A stretch of 64,000 nt of DNA, from NCBI GenBank assembly GCA_037389465.1, contig JAZARR010000179.1, positions 4,312,501 through 4,376,500 of the forward strand, read 5' to 3'. The notes beneath the pieces were generated by a model that ran no database searches, had not been told where the DNA came from, and was given only the letters and a program-made list of their open reading frames with translations. This stretch comes from Baylisascaris procyonis. Its lineage: Eukaryota > Nematoda > Chromadorea > Rhabditida > Ascarididae. Below, one piece after another: positions 15,401 to 30,400 of the stretch; positions within the stretch are counted from its first letter, which is position 1; every line of letters starts with the position of its first letter. The position numbers and the translations under genes are program-made.

Positions 15401-18400
15401 TTACCGACGATCCAATTTGTCCCTTTAAAAAAAAAAATTAAACATTTACATCGGTTATGCGTATAGGTGATCAAAAAAACCTATCTTCGAAGGGAAAATT
15501 GCAACAATTCCCCACTAAGTCTACAAAATACAATCAATTTTTAAAAAAAATCAACATTTATATTATTAATTCATGAAAATGTTACTTAATAAATGCAAAG
15601 CATTCGATAATAACTATGTCTTCTCTTAATTTTTTAATTATCGACAATTTAAATACTACTGCGCTGCTGAATAAAATGTTAAAAACAATAGAAATAAATT
15701 AACGCCTTTCATTATTTTCAACTATATGACAGTAACGCCCTATCGAATTCCACTTATTTCAAAAATAAAAGAAGAAAAATAATACTGATATTGATTACAC
15801 ATCGAAAAGCAAGTAATAACAGCAATGATATTACGATAGAAGCCTCTTAATACTCACATTGTAAGGAATATCAAACCCGTAGGTAGAGTCACTTACTCAT
15901 TCAAAAGCTCGCCATCCGATGAATTACCCAAAAAACTACCCAAAATCCGAACGTGGATAGATTTGTGAATGAATCAACAACGATAATAAGAACCAGAAAG
16001 GAGTGAGCAACACCTAGTGGCAAATATCACTCACCTACAGCAGTTGACATTTTCAATGAGAATCCAGTATCCTTTCGCATATGCATCCAGAAAACTACTA
16101 TTCACCCAATCGAAGCGCATCGTATTTCGATAGAGCGCTTCTATATAACTGTTTAACTGGATGGCCGTTTCTGTAACATTTGCGATTCTATAAATAAATG
16201 TTACCACTAGACATCATCAACGTCGAGAACTGAGACAATTAAGGATCAATAAAAAAAGGGAACGAATCAAAGAAAAGGTGGAATTATTCAATACTAGCTC
16301 TTCCTCCTTTACTTGGATTATTTGCGGCCGTAATGAGAACAACTAAAACAATCACACCCCTCTCTTTACTTAAATCTGTCGTCAATAAAACAGATACAAC
16401 TGCTCACAGTTTTGCGGATGGAAAATCAAGCAAGCAATAGAAGGATTTTAGAAAAACGGCAGACACTCAATCAGCAATATATAGTAGATGACATCAACTA
16501 ATTCAATAGAAACGGTCATATTTCAAACTTATAAAAATCTTTGCTGAAAGAAAACAAACAAAAAAGTTAAGTTCTTTATAAAATAAATTATTGATCAACC
16601 TAATTATTATTTATTCAATTCTAGACAACCTGAAAATAAATGCTGGACACTTCAAAATTAAAAGATCAAAAGTTGTTAATAAAACATTTCTGCAAGCAAT
16701 AATAATACCTTCATCGACGAGATATGCAGCACTTTGCAGAGTGAGTCGTAACGCTAGCGTGTCCTCACATTGTAGTACTGCGTCATGCTGTTCCCTATGA
16801 TTCGACAGTAACCTCGCACACTCGTTCTTCAGCTTTGCAAGGTCTACATAGTCAGTTACCTAAAAACTATTTTTATCATCCACTTTCATTTCCTATCATC
16901 TGCTTATTTCATTGTCTCACCTGTTCCCAGGTAGAACCCCCACAATATTCTGTTACCTACATAACATACTGACCCATATACTTTGCTTTTACTCTTATGC
17001 CCCACATCCTGTAGCGCATTCAACCAAACACAACCAAATACAATTTGATCTGATCTAATAAAACCACAAAAAATATGAAAATGGATCCCTAAGACAATAA
17101 AACTGAAAAGCAACGAACCTGTTCAAATGATCCCAACAATTCGAGGGCATCGGTCTCCGATGTCAATCTCATCGTATAAAGCTTAGTGCCAGTTAAATCG
17201 GCTAATATTTGCACTATGGACGCTTTGCCAATATTCACTTTACCAACCAATAATGTTAGCCAATTCATACGCACACAAATCGCCAATTGTTCCAACAACA
17301 TCAACTGCGAAGACAGCAAAAACCTTAAACTTTTCCCTTATAATTTTATCTTTAAAAAAATCCAAAACCTTGAAGCAAATATCTTTGAACCCAAATATTT
17401 TAAATATATATCACAAATTCAAACAAATATAATTTGCAGATTTTCGCCTTACAAAGAATTCTAATGAGTGGTTACTTTTCAAATTATATCGACTTATTCG
17501 CTCGAAATGAAGTGAACTTCAATGAAACAAATTGTGGCCGAAGGAAATTTGACGGGTATGATGGACACCACTTTCGGGTCCATAATCCATAGATCCTATA
17601 CCCTCGTTTATAAATCCTGGTCTTAGAATAATTTCAAGTTCTCAAAAAACATACCGATTGAAGCAATATAAATATTGCTGACTCTCAATTAACAGAATCC
17701 CCATATTCATAATACAACACGCCCCGTAATTCGTTAATTAAGCGTTGTTAGCACATAGTGAACACGATATGCTTGAGCTAATCTCTGATGTTCAATTTAG
17801 CCAAATAAAAACACAAAAATTTCACTCGCGTATATTTCAAGAATAATTCAATCGAACATTAAAACCGCAATTTCCTTGAAAAATCATGTAAAGCATCACT
17901 TGCTTCGCAACAAACAAAGATGACTCTTATATGAAACAAAATAGGAAAAAAAAAAACTGAAAACTGTTTGAGCGGAAAATTTTAGAAAGATATAAAAATA
18001 GAATTTAGAATTAAATAAATATAAAAATAACCTCTGTGAGGATATATGGCTATCTACTCGACTCAATTCCACTTTACCAATACGGATACAAGATTGTGAC
18101 ATTGATAGCGATGCGATCGACGGTAAACATTGCAAGCCAAACTTCTCAACAAATATATTTCGCATCTGCAATGACAATATAATATTCCACAATGTTTCTC
18201 AATCATTCAGCAATTAGTATTTAGTCATCAATCATAACTCGATCCAACAGTCCTCATACCACTTCAATAATCCAACAATCATCCTATCTACCATAATTTG
18301 AAAATTACGTAAATAAAAAGTTAATATATATTAACAAATCTTTTTTCCCATGGAATTTTTAATTATTTCTAAATTAGTACAAAAGATTATTTGCATGGAA

Positions 18401-21400
18401 CAGAAAAATATTATAGATGAATGGAATGCATGGTACAAAGGTATATAAAATACCTAAAAAGTGGTTATCGTTAAAGGTAAGCAAGATGGAGTAAGTATAT
18501 AAAACCATCTCAAAAATACCACTTCACGATAGCAGAAAACCTAAATGATTCTAGTGCACGGACCAGTGTGCCCCAAAATGTGACTCCCGTTGATTTCTAT
18601 TCTCTCAAAATTAACGAACGAATTAATGAGGCGAAGATCTGCATCTGAATGATTCGAGTGTGAAAGCAAAACAGCGAATAATTAAGTGCAGAATCAAAAC
18701 ACCGAAAAGCATAAATAAGCGAAATGACAAAACTTAACCTTCCTACGATCCTCAGGTGTTCGCAATCTCATAACAAATAATAGATCAAATGCGTAGGCGA
18801 TATCTTTGCACTGAAATTGCACATTGCACTCTCTACTACAATAATCAGCTCAACAATTTGTGTATAACGAACTCAAAATAACTAAAAGTCAAACATACTC
18901 ATAAAGTTGATTTAAATGTGTTGTTATGACAAGAACAATAAAACTCAAACACTGTCATCTCGATCCTAAATTATGATGCTGTGACATCGACAGTTTACTG
19001 ATGAAAGATGTGATGCATCTTTATTATCAAATCAAGATATAAGAATTTCCTATAGACCTAGAACGGATTTCAAAAAGTTCCCCAATAAAAAGCATACAAG
19101 AGTGGAAAATATCACTATAATATATCGAATACTACATATTTCAACGAAATATTACAGTATAATACAAATAATACCCCAGTATAAATTTCAACGAAATATT
19201 ACAGTATAATACAAATAATATCCCAGTATAACTATACAACAATAGGTAAAACGGGTATGGCCACCTATCAAGAGATCGCTTACCTTAACAGTAAGTTCAG
19301 CCCATCGAAGAAGATCTCTGAGATTAAATTCGAACGGTGCCCCTTTGATGGCAAATTCAGCATCAGTCGACATCTTATGAATAATCGCCTCTTTCACGGC
19401 GACCATTTGCGCGATAACGTCTTCATTCAGATCCGTCGAGAAACATTTTCCAATAATAATGCGCTCATCGTCAGCCGTTAAATCTTCCGCATATATCTTA
19501 ATAAATAAATAAACAAATAAATAAATGAATAAATAAATAAATAAATAAGTAAATAAATAAATAAATAAATAAACACTCGCAACCGCTGGCATGATCTATG
19601 CATCCCACATTTCATTATAACACGCACTATTTGATCTAATGTTGATCGAATTAACTACCATATATTATCTATATAACGATAGGTGGGCGAGAATCACACT
19701 ATATGAAAATCGTGCAACAAACATTCGTGTAAATTTCTTTCCCTACTGCATCTCCTCTATTTTGTTGTATAATCTCCGAAAAAAATACAAGAAATTCAGC
19801 AGTTTAGCAATTCATTTAACTTCTGTTATGCCGTATAACTCTCTATAAATCTCCAAGTTTCAAGCAATATCTCAAAAACGCTCTAAAATGAGAGAATGAA
19901 AGCTATAAAACTGTAAAATATATACTAAGTTTGCTTACAGCAACAGTTTGCTTGTATCGTCGGCCCATCAAAGAGCTCAAGTATCTATATATATGCTAAG
20001 TTAGTAACTAATCCCATCAAATGGTAGTCTCATTACACGAATGAACCTAAACCCCGCCATTCTCCTCCACCAAAGAACAGTACCAGTATCTTATCGACCA
20101 AGGTCGGCCTGCGAAGGCAATTTGTTGAAAGAAGATCGAATAAGATTTGTCACTCACATCCCCCATTTTCTCCCTGTTTTGCGTGCATTGACCCTGAAAT
20201 CCTTACAATAATACTGTCCTACTGCCTTATATCCGTTTAACAGGCGCCGAAATAAGCAAAGGTGGAATTACCGAAGTGAAACGATTGACGAAAGATTTTG
20301 GAAGTGCGCGACGATTGCCTCCTTGTTTTCGAGGATTCTGGCAAGCGAAGAAACGTGATCGTTCACTTCCCGAGCCAATTTCGAATGTACGATTCAACTC
20401 TGCGATGAACAATTGACGACGATAATCCAAACAAGCATTTAAACCCTCAAGTACGCTTTGCGATGCCAGATTCATCTAAATTATTCCATTTAAATATACT
20501 GTGTGAAGGTAAACAAGAAGCTCAAGGTAGCGACAATCTAAGGATGGATATTGCGATGTTTGTAAAAGAATATGTGAAAATTTTTGAGATGAGTAAAAAC
20601 ACATTTTTCCTTTCCTCATAAAAAATTACAAATTGAAAATGCTTTCATATTTTCATAAATCTTCCAGAATTTACATAATTCAGTTATCGCTTTCCTACTT
20701 CAGCAATTTCCATTACTCAAAAAACCTGTACATACTTCATCAAGTAGAATCCAATGTCCATTTTTGATAGCATTCAGAACTGGTCCATCTTTCCATGCGA
20801 ATGAAGCGCTTCCATCCTTCAGCACAATCGGTACATCACTTCCGAATAGATCACTCAAATCCTGCAAATAAAAATTATTCGCTATTTCACTTTCATATTT
20901 TTATATCAAATCTTAAAAAGCAGCAATCTAATCAAATGAACCAAAACTTTCAATGTACACAGAATGCAATGCACTTCAACTGGAAATCCTGCATAGAACG
21001 ATGGTACGGATATGACTTGGTCGTTGATGAGGATTGATCAACCGATTGAATAGGATTAGTCAAAGGGAATGGAATGATCAACTTTTACAATTAAGCCAAT
21101 ATCTTTCAATGAAAGAGAAAAAAACCAAACCATTCTCTTCGTTACTCATCCTTTCATTGTTTCGTTTCATTACTCTTTTTCACTGCTATTCCCTTCCCTT
21201 CCTTCTATAAACTCAAAGTTTTGCACAAATTATATATAAAATTCAGTTAATACCCTCCCCCCCCCCCCCCCAGTTCAATCATCTCCATCAATTTACTTAA
21301 AACAAACAACAAAAAGCACAACTGCTCTTTGGGCCACCATTTACGGCATTCAAATTCACCTAGGCACATACGCGACGCAATAAACATATCATTGATACCG

Positions 21401-24400
21401 TTTGATCGGAAAGATTGAGTCTCGTAAGTGGATGTCCGGTCGCTGCAGCAAGTGCCACCACAGTGCTCGATTTACCACAACCTGGTGCACCTTCCATCAG
21501 AATTGGTTTATTAATGGAAAGTGCCCGAGCAAGCCTGAATATAAATAATTTTTGAAACAAATAATTAAAATATTTAATTCCTCATTTAGCATATCATAAT
21601 CAATCAAGCGTTTTATTTTAAAAAAATGTTGTTTTTCAAACTTTTTCGAATTTTTTTTTCCAAAAAATGTTTTATTTTAATAACGACGATAAATCATTCA
21701 AGGATTCAATACCGACCATTAAAAATAATGGAATTTTACTGAGGATAGCAGCCATCAAGTTACTTTGTCAACAAAACTATAAGCCTAGTAAACAAACTCG
21801 CTCATCGCAAAACTCAGTACTAAATCGATTGCAATGTAATACACCTTAAATGTTAGCCAGGTAGAGAGGAAAAGAATCCATATACGCTTATCGCTAACAA
21901 CTCACTCACTCTTCAAATTCTTACCAGCATACAGTCCTGTACAACTTTCACAAAAAAATTACCGCAAGAAGAGGTGGCAAGGCGAATCCTCAATCGCCGA
22001 ATAGTTTTATGTGATCGCATTTATATCCTATATTCTGTATCGAAACGCATAAGCATTTTAAAAGAAAACAACAAAACATCTAGTAAATAATCCCCATCCT
22101 TAAAAATAATACAGCACTAACTCACCTATAAATATTCCTTTTGCAGGTAGGAGCATCGAAAGTGAAACCGGCTGGCATCGACGGTCTCAATGGTCCGAAT
22201 GGGATAACGAAGTCAGATACGATGAATCCCTCATCAGATGATCCATCAATGGTTATCGAGAACGACTCTCCGATCTCTTCAAATCCTAACTGAAGCTCCC
22301 TTCGCATTATTGTGTTCAACTGTAACTTAGCATCTGATAAACGATAGAACTCATCAAAGAATATAAGACCTGGTTACCGGTTACTACAAAACTGACACAA
22401 TACGGAAAGCGTAACACCTACTAATTCATGGTCAAAGTTCTATGCCATGCTCTAACTACATGGTGTTAGAGCTTAGACCACCACTAACGTGGCCACATTT
22501 TCGATGCATAATGTAGGCCACCCAAAAGCAATATCTTCAGTCCTTTTATACCGAAACTGCAGGCTTCTCCCCATTCCTCAGGTCGTTACCATAAAAACCA
22601 ATGACATATATAGTAGCTCGTTACCATAAAACAGAGTTCCATGCTTGTTTAATTTTCTCGCCCCAATTCAGCTAACTTACTGGCTATGGCACCGCCTTAA
22701 CTCTTTCCCATGAAAACAAGAATTTACAAGAAAAAGAAGAAGAGAAACGACACCTCCACATAGACCATTCAATCAACGATCAATTTCACTACAGCTAAGC
22801 CAAACCACGACTATCAAGAAGACCCCTCATCCAGTGCTCTTAAAAATTCAAGAACAAGGGGAAAAAGAGAGATTATACTTCTCTGATGGAATAGTCCACT
22901 AATGCAAGTCGATCGAACGATATGCGAGATGGCATTGCACCGAGTGCATCGAGAATCGTCGCCGAAAATGCATGATAGAGAGCTCTGCTTACCGAATGTG
23001 CACGATCCACACACGATAAGAACAACTCCGTGGTCGCCACGACGTCCCGAATTGATATTCCGCATCTAACAATCATCAACAATCCCAGTAAAATGAATCG
23101 TCGTTCCATTGTAGTTATCACCTTCTTAACCTTCTCCCCCCCCCCCCGTTACTTCTTCCTTCCATTAAACGAACAAAACATTCCATGGCAGTAAATTTTG
23201 AAAAAAAAAAAGCTTAAAAAAAGAGAAATGCCCAAGACGAGAGATGAAACCTAACATAAAAAGCATTTCTAATATAACTGAAGGAAGTAATTTTTAGGCT
23301 TGAGGTTCCGTAGAGGAGATTGGAGTATATGACCTTCGAACTGCCCAAGAAGCAACCATATGGGAGATTGAAGCATATGACCTTTGAACTGCCCAATATG
23401 CAACCTGACTGAATGAATCATCCAAAACCGTTCATGGAACGTTCTTAGTTGTGAACGCCGCAGAAACATTCATCATAAACGTTGATCTTACAAACAGACG
23501 ACCGAATTTGTTATCAAAGAAGTAAACAACGACTTTATAAATAACGAAATAGGACATATGAAGACAATACCTGCCAAATTGCATGAAACCATTGGACCTC
23601 TCCGCTCCTAAGCAGGTGATCTCAAGCAATTATCCGAAAAACAAACAAATAAATAAATAAAAGATAAACGAACGAACAAATAAACGAATAAATAAATAAA
23701 CAAAAAAAAAAAACAAACAAATAAACAAACCTAAATATATGCGAGTAATTGGATGAAAACCATGATACAAACTGCACCAAACATGTCGCGATACATTCTT
23801 TCGTTGGCATCTCCTCTGTTGGTATCCAATATCGCATTCTACGAAGCACAATGTTCTTCATATCGTCGGCACTTAATTCCGATGGACACCAAAATTCGGT
23901 GAATCGATTACGAAGAGCTTTCGATAGCTAAAAAATTTAGCATCATTCCAATTTTCGTTTTATCTAACCGGAAACAGTGAATAAATACAGCGATGAATCG
24001 GAGAGCTCAAAATGATATCCATATTTTTCTATGTTAATTAAATGTCTTCATAACGGAATAATGTGACCAAATAATACTTAACAACTTCAATTGCATTCGC
24101 TATTTAAAAAAAAAAAAAAAGCTTTTCAATAAGCTAGGACTATTTCAACATTCATTTCCCCGACTTCATCAACACTCCTTCCTTCCCTCACCCCTCCAGA
24201 ACAGAAATATCCAAGCAAGCTGTAACCTCACATTCCACAATCCTTGTTCGGACGTTTCAAGTTCGATGCGACTGTATCTGCAGTTCCATCGATCTTAATC
24301 TCTCATTGCTACTTGGACAATTTCTTTAGAAAATGGTCATAAGCGCTAAAGGTTATTTTTAATTGTTTAACCTCTTATTCAAAGAAGTTTTTACCTGTCC

Positions 24401-27400
24401 TTTGAAACTTATTTTGATTCTTTTAGAAACAGTTATACTTACTCTCTCATATGAGTACTCGTTATGGATATTTCTATCATATGAAGCAATACAGCCACAA
24501 AAGATGATCACCTCTATTACCTTAAAAATACCTAACTATCCTGCACTAATAGAAAAAACCATTAAAACCCCAAACTGCTTATCAAATCAAACGCTACAAT
24601 CATAAAACATACCTCCTTTTTGCCGTAATCACCACCAGGATTCATTGTTGCAACAACGTTGAACCCGTTCTTAGCTTCGACTTGCTCAGCAACCGTTCCA
24701 GCGTCCGTTAACAGAAGTAGGCGTGATGGCTCCAGCAAGGGATTCAACCTTTCCAACACCTGAATATTTTTCCACCGCCTGACGGCTGAAATATACGACC
24801 ACAAAGGTGGCTCATACTTCTAGCATCTCTTTCTCACAAATTACCACTAAACGAGTCATACTGCCAGTTTCTAATTGATTCGATGAGACCTTCATTGATC
24901 ACTGTATCATTCTGCCTATCGACTCTTAAGTGCTCTGCGGACTTTCAATTCAAACAATATCAGTAGTATCAAATATTAAATATTAATCGAGGACCGTAGG
25001 TGAGTAGAACCATTAGTCCCTCCTTCATTATACCTGTGCCCCCAAAAATAAATTCATAGCTATAGGTTTTCTGAAGAAACAAAATGAAAAGTAGAAAATA
25101 AACATATGGGAAATCAGATGCGATAATATCGCATGGTTTCAATGAAATAAGCATGCCAACACACGGAGTCTTCGAAAATTCAATAGCAGAAAAAACTGGC
25201 TTGAATAAATAAATGCGATCAAAGCATAAAAACCTGAAAGTGTTAGATCTTTGTGCCCTCTACTGATCTCCATTGACCTACGTATTGGTTAGCGCATCCA
25301 CGATGCTCACATCAGATGCAAAAATTTGCATAACATCATATCGTTGCCCTTTTCCCTTTTCTATGAAGCTAAAAATTCCAAAGAGAAGATTACACTTAGG
25401 CAAAAAGTGTCAACGACCCGGTCAAGGTCAGTGATCGGAAATATCTTTCAATTCCATTACTGACCAGTTGAATAATGCATAAGCAAAAGATAAGCGATGA
25501 ATCAGCTGCTCTAACATGCAACAAACACCCCCTTCCTCCTATTTAATTCGAAGCACTTATTCCCTCACCCTTTTCGCTTCAACCCGAAACTCAAATCTCC
25601 CTTATAAATGAAGGATAATACCGACCCCTTTCCTTACATCACCCTTCAAAAAATAATGCATACCGAATCAGCAGCCAACGAAATTTCATCGATAAGCAAT
25701 GGTCGACCTTCTTTCATCGCTTGTACAACGATACCATCGATCCATCGAAACGTGCCATCACCAATTGGCCTCAATGATCCGAGAAAATCCGATGTTTCGG
25801 TTCTTTCATGACAATTTACTGAGAGTAATTTATCCTGAAATTATAGTCGGTATTAAACGAGCATCACTCTTTTCCATCTCCCATTTTTATACTTTCACAA
25901 TTAAACAAAGAAATGCCACAATCTAGCTATGAGATTACGCATCTCAATTTGAAATATTAGACACAGCAATCAGTAGCACATCACTTTGCTCCATAATTGC
26001 TTCATAAAATAGACAGTATCCTTATTTTAGTATAACTGCTCGTCAACCATCTATATTATCTCAATATATTCACGAATCCGAAGGAATGAAACCATGAACT
26101 ATTTGAAAATGACGAAGAAAGGAGCAGCAAGGGAGGGAGAGTGGGAAGGAGAGAGGCAGGCAGGAACGGAGAGAGGGAGGGAGAGAATAGGAAGGATATA
26201 GGCAGGGAGTAAATAAAAATATAGTCCTATACCTTTAAAAGATCATTCAATTAATTTTCCTCGTTCAATAATCACGTCATAAAAAACCAAAAAATGCAAA
26301 CCTTGGCTATGATATCAGCAACAGTTGTTTTTCCACATCCAGTATCGCCAACCATTAGCACAGGTTCATTACAATGCCATGCTTGTGTGCATAGCACAAT
26401 CATTCTACGCATTGTCGACGTTAATTCGATCTCACAATCGGCCAATTCACCATTCCTTATAGTAGAAGGCATATAAATCGAATCAATGGCGAATAGACGT
26501 TCCGTATTAATTGTTCGTTTCAAATGTTTCTCGAGAGTTGTCTTCACTAGATTCTCATCAATCACATTCCGACAACGGGCGGCTAATAAGAAAAAACCTG
26601 TAAATTAATCACACTTTTCAACTTTTATTTTAAAAATTTTGTTTATTATTGCTTTTTGACTATATGCGTCTAACAGTGTGCTCATTTCTATAACCAATAA
26701 TAAATAAATTGTCTGAATCCATTTTTTGCAATGACATCCGACAAGGGGTAACGTAAAGATAACATATTCCGCTTAAATAGAACATCTCTTTGAACAGAAA
26801 TCATAGAAGCCTCATTCCGGCTCCTAGAAAACTAGAAAAATCTGGGCCCATGTTCACTCAAATACGGTACTTGAAAAACAATGCACTTCTACCGACGGTC
26901 ATTACTGTCATAATCAATCCTTCCCTTAGCATCGTTTTATTTATTTATTTATTTCTCTTCAATTATATTTATATTTATATTTATATTTATATTCGTATTT
27001 ATATTTATATATTATTTCTCGACTGGGCTCGAAGTGAATAAGCGGATTTTTTGTTATTGTCAATCATCATGCTCCGCATACAACGTATCTCCGTAACTTC
27101 AGTCTCCCGTCCCAGAATGATTTTATGATTTTTGGATCGTCTTTTCGATAGTACAACGTTTCGAAAACTAACTTAGCTGCCCCTTCCCAATTTTAACGAC
27201 AAGGTCAGATGTCAAAGCTACTGCACGGATGATAGCGTTTCCAAAAGGAGGGCTAAACTTCCAGAAAAATATCCATCTCCCCAATCCACTAAACGAGGAA
27301 AAGGGCAGTTTGGCTGCAGGGAAAGAAAAACTCCTGTTGGAACAAAATCAAGCACATCTTAACGTACACTTCTTAAGGGTGTTGCAAGATGGCAATAAAG

Positions 27401-30400
27401 ATGTCGGTTACAAAAAGCGACCGTATTCACATTATCAAATGCAAAATGACGTCATATTTGCTCCATTTAATACCTCACGGCGATCCCTCTTCAGGTTATC
27501 AGACAAGCAGGATCACCGACCTGCAAGAAGCGAAGCAAATCGTAACCACCTTCCCTATCAAAGCATTTCGCGCTCTCACCAGCCTATCGCAATGCCTAAA
27601 AGCCAAAAATGAAACTTGTCCAACCTTGATCCGCAAGGCATTGCTGCCAATCTGTCTGATCAGATAGTGCCAATCGCTTCGCCCATCTGAATACATCACG
27701 CAATGTCATGAGTCCATCTCGTGCTGAGAATACGCCCATAAGACTCCGTTGCGCACGCAGGTCACACAACACTGACACCATCTTATGTGCTGACGATGGT
27801 GCCACTGCACATCTGAACGACTATCTTATTCCATACTTACTTTACATCCGCCGCAATGAAATGTTCATTCGAAAATGGGGCGTTACTCGGACTCCAAATA
27901 TTTCGAGCCCCTCCAGCTTGGGAGGTACAGGTGAAGCAATCCACCCTCTTGCTGAAGGTGGGACGTGATTGTCACGCCGGCAATAGTTAGGCGAAGATGG
28001 TTGCCAAAACAAAATGACGAGATATAGAAGGCAGAAACTGGTTCGCCCAACCGACATTGATTTTATTACTGCATTATTACTTACTAGTCTCCTAGTAGAC
28101 ACATATAGTCTTTCCCTTCGCTGCAGTAACGTAAAAAAAACTTTAAAATGAAAATGTTATGCAAATGAACCTTGCAACGACCATTTGTGCCAGCTCATCG
28201 AAAGGCAGATGATCGAATCGGAGAACAACGAATCGGTTAATGAGAGCACGCGAGAGTCTTTTTCTACCAGCATATGTAGATACGGGATTCTGAGTGGCAA
28301 ACAGCCGAAACGATGGATGTGCCTTCACTGCCTCGTTTAGTTCAGAGATGAATAATTCACGATTTTCATCCAATAACTGTAAACAAGTGTAATAAACATA
28401 AATCACAAAAAAAAAAAACCAAACTTTGCTTAGCATTTTCAATCAAGAAGACGACAATCCCTACTGAATATGACTCAAAAATATTGTCCCATATGAAAGA
28501 TTCCTAAGTCATTGCCCCCTTCTCCATCGAAGCATCTTAAGTATATGCAAAGGATGTAAATTATATGAGCCATTTTTTTAAATAAACAATATTCTTTTTC
28601 AATCGGGATTTGAATGTAAATTTTGTTTTGGATTCTTCAAAGCAACAAAATTCGAATATTGCGAGCCATAGCTAAATATATGGTTTGATCAAAAACCTAC
28701 AAACAACTAACTTTTCGCTTATATTTGAATGCTTGAGGATAAAAGGAGGAGATGTGCGAAAAGAAATAAGAAGCACAACAAACAACAGAAATAAACCCGA
28801 TTAAGAGCCTCGATGACGTCAGTGGGTGCCAAGTTGAGCTCATCGAGAATCACCCAGTGGCCAGCTCGGACTGCCTTCAGAAGTGCACCCTCCACGAAAG
28901 TCAGCCTTCCATAGGCATCTGGTGCATAAGAACCAATATACTCTTGAAGATCGGTGTGTTCATGGTTATTGATTCGCACCAGAGTATTACCTGTTATACG
29001 TGCCAAATGAGTTACCTGCAAGCTTTTTATGCTTATTTGGTTCGATTTATATAATTTTATAACAAAGTATGAAATTTCTACAAACGGAGAAATGAAATAT
29101 ATAGAACCAAAGATGGATGGATGATCGTGGGGTGGGGTAGGGGGGAGGAGCAGGTGGAGAGCAGGAGGGAATTACTATCAGCTCTGAAACGAATATAACA
29201 ATAAATCTAAAGAAGATTACGCCAATGTTCTCGACGAAGAGATAAACAAGTAATGTTCCGCTCATAAATCTGTTTGCTGAAGATGGTAAGTAGAGGCTAC
29301 TACACCTATTATCGTACTTAATGATTTCAAAAGAAAACGTCATATTAACAACTAACAAAAAATCCAACGCAATAAAATCAAAACCAACAAAACTATTAAG
29401 AATATCAAAGCTTCTATTACAAAAAATAAGCTAAGAAAAAAAAATTTTCTTTTTTAAAAAATATTTACAATAGCAGTTTTTCCAGCTGAAGTTTCCCCTT
29501 CCAAGAGTATCGGATAACGACCGTTACAAACAATTCGTGCCAAATCAGCTAGATGCCTCTTCACCGATGTTGTGCACACGTATTGTGGATCCTCTTTTGG
29601 TTGTTCGATACCTGCTTCCACCCAATAACCTTCCACATTTCTGCAAAACAATTACCAGTTGTATAAAATGAGAAGGTAAGCAAATCTTTGCAACATCTGG
29701 ATACGGCAATTCATTCAAATGGGATCACCAAATTCTGGAAAAGAAAAAAATCAAAATTTATAATTTACCAAGTAAAATTTTCTAAACAAATACTTTCTGA
29801 AGAGCTACTGAATTGAGGAGCAATATCAGCATCACTTTATGCCCTTTATTTCTTAAATATAAAAAGAAACACGCAGATTCGTAGAAAAGACTTTCTGAAT
29901 CACACTATTCTATGTATAAATTCATTAAACCGAAACGTTATCTCATAAAGCGATCAGATGTATCCCCATTTCCTCTTTACAGTAACACTTTTTATAGCGA
30001 TGATATATCTTCAGCTATATTCCACCGACGACAAAGCAGTAGCGGACAAGCGAGAGGGATGAACTTTCATTTTTTACATTCAAGAAACACATTAGATTAA
30101 CTAATAAGCAAACTGATGAATCAATTAGTTCATGCAAAGTTAATTAAAAACTTTAAATATCATAGCTGATATTTTCTATTTTCTTCAAAATAAATCCCTC
30201 TTCAAAAAAGGGTGTAATGCGGCAACAATACTTACATATAGTCACGACCATTCAACGACGGAGTAGATGGTTTAGGGATCGGATTGCCGGGTACTTTGCC
30301 CACACATTTCGCGATCATCTTCTCGACCTTTGACCTATTTTGCGCATCCAAATCACTCATGAAAGACATCGAAATCGATTCGCAAAGACTTCTAACTTCA

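Noticed and set aside
23622..23861. Membrane-like hydrophobic tail (VYLFVFFFCLF) following the AAA4 exon
   Set aside because: It is intron sequence after the AG|GTTTG donor, an A/C-rich microsatellite read in a minus-strand frame.
29121..29170. Second G-quadruplex candidate (ggggtggggtagggggg)
   Set aside because: Only three separable G-runs of three or more lie within loop distance, so it does not meet the four-run rule.
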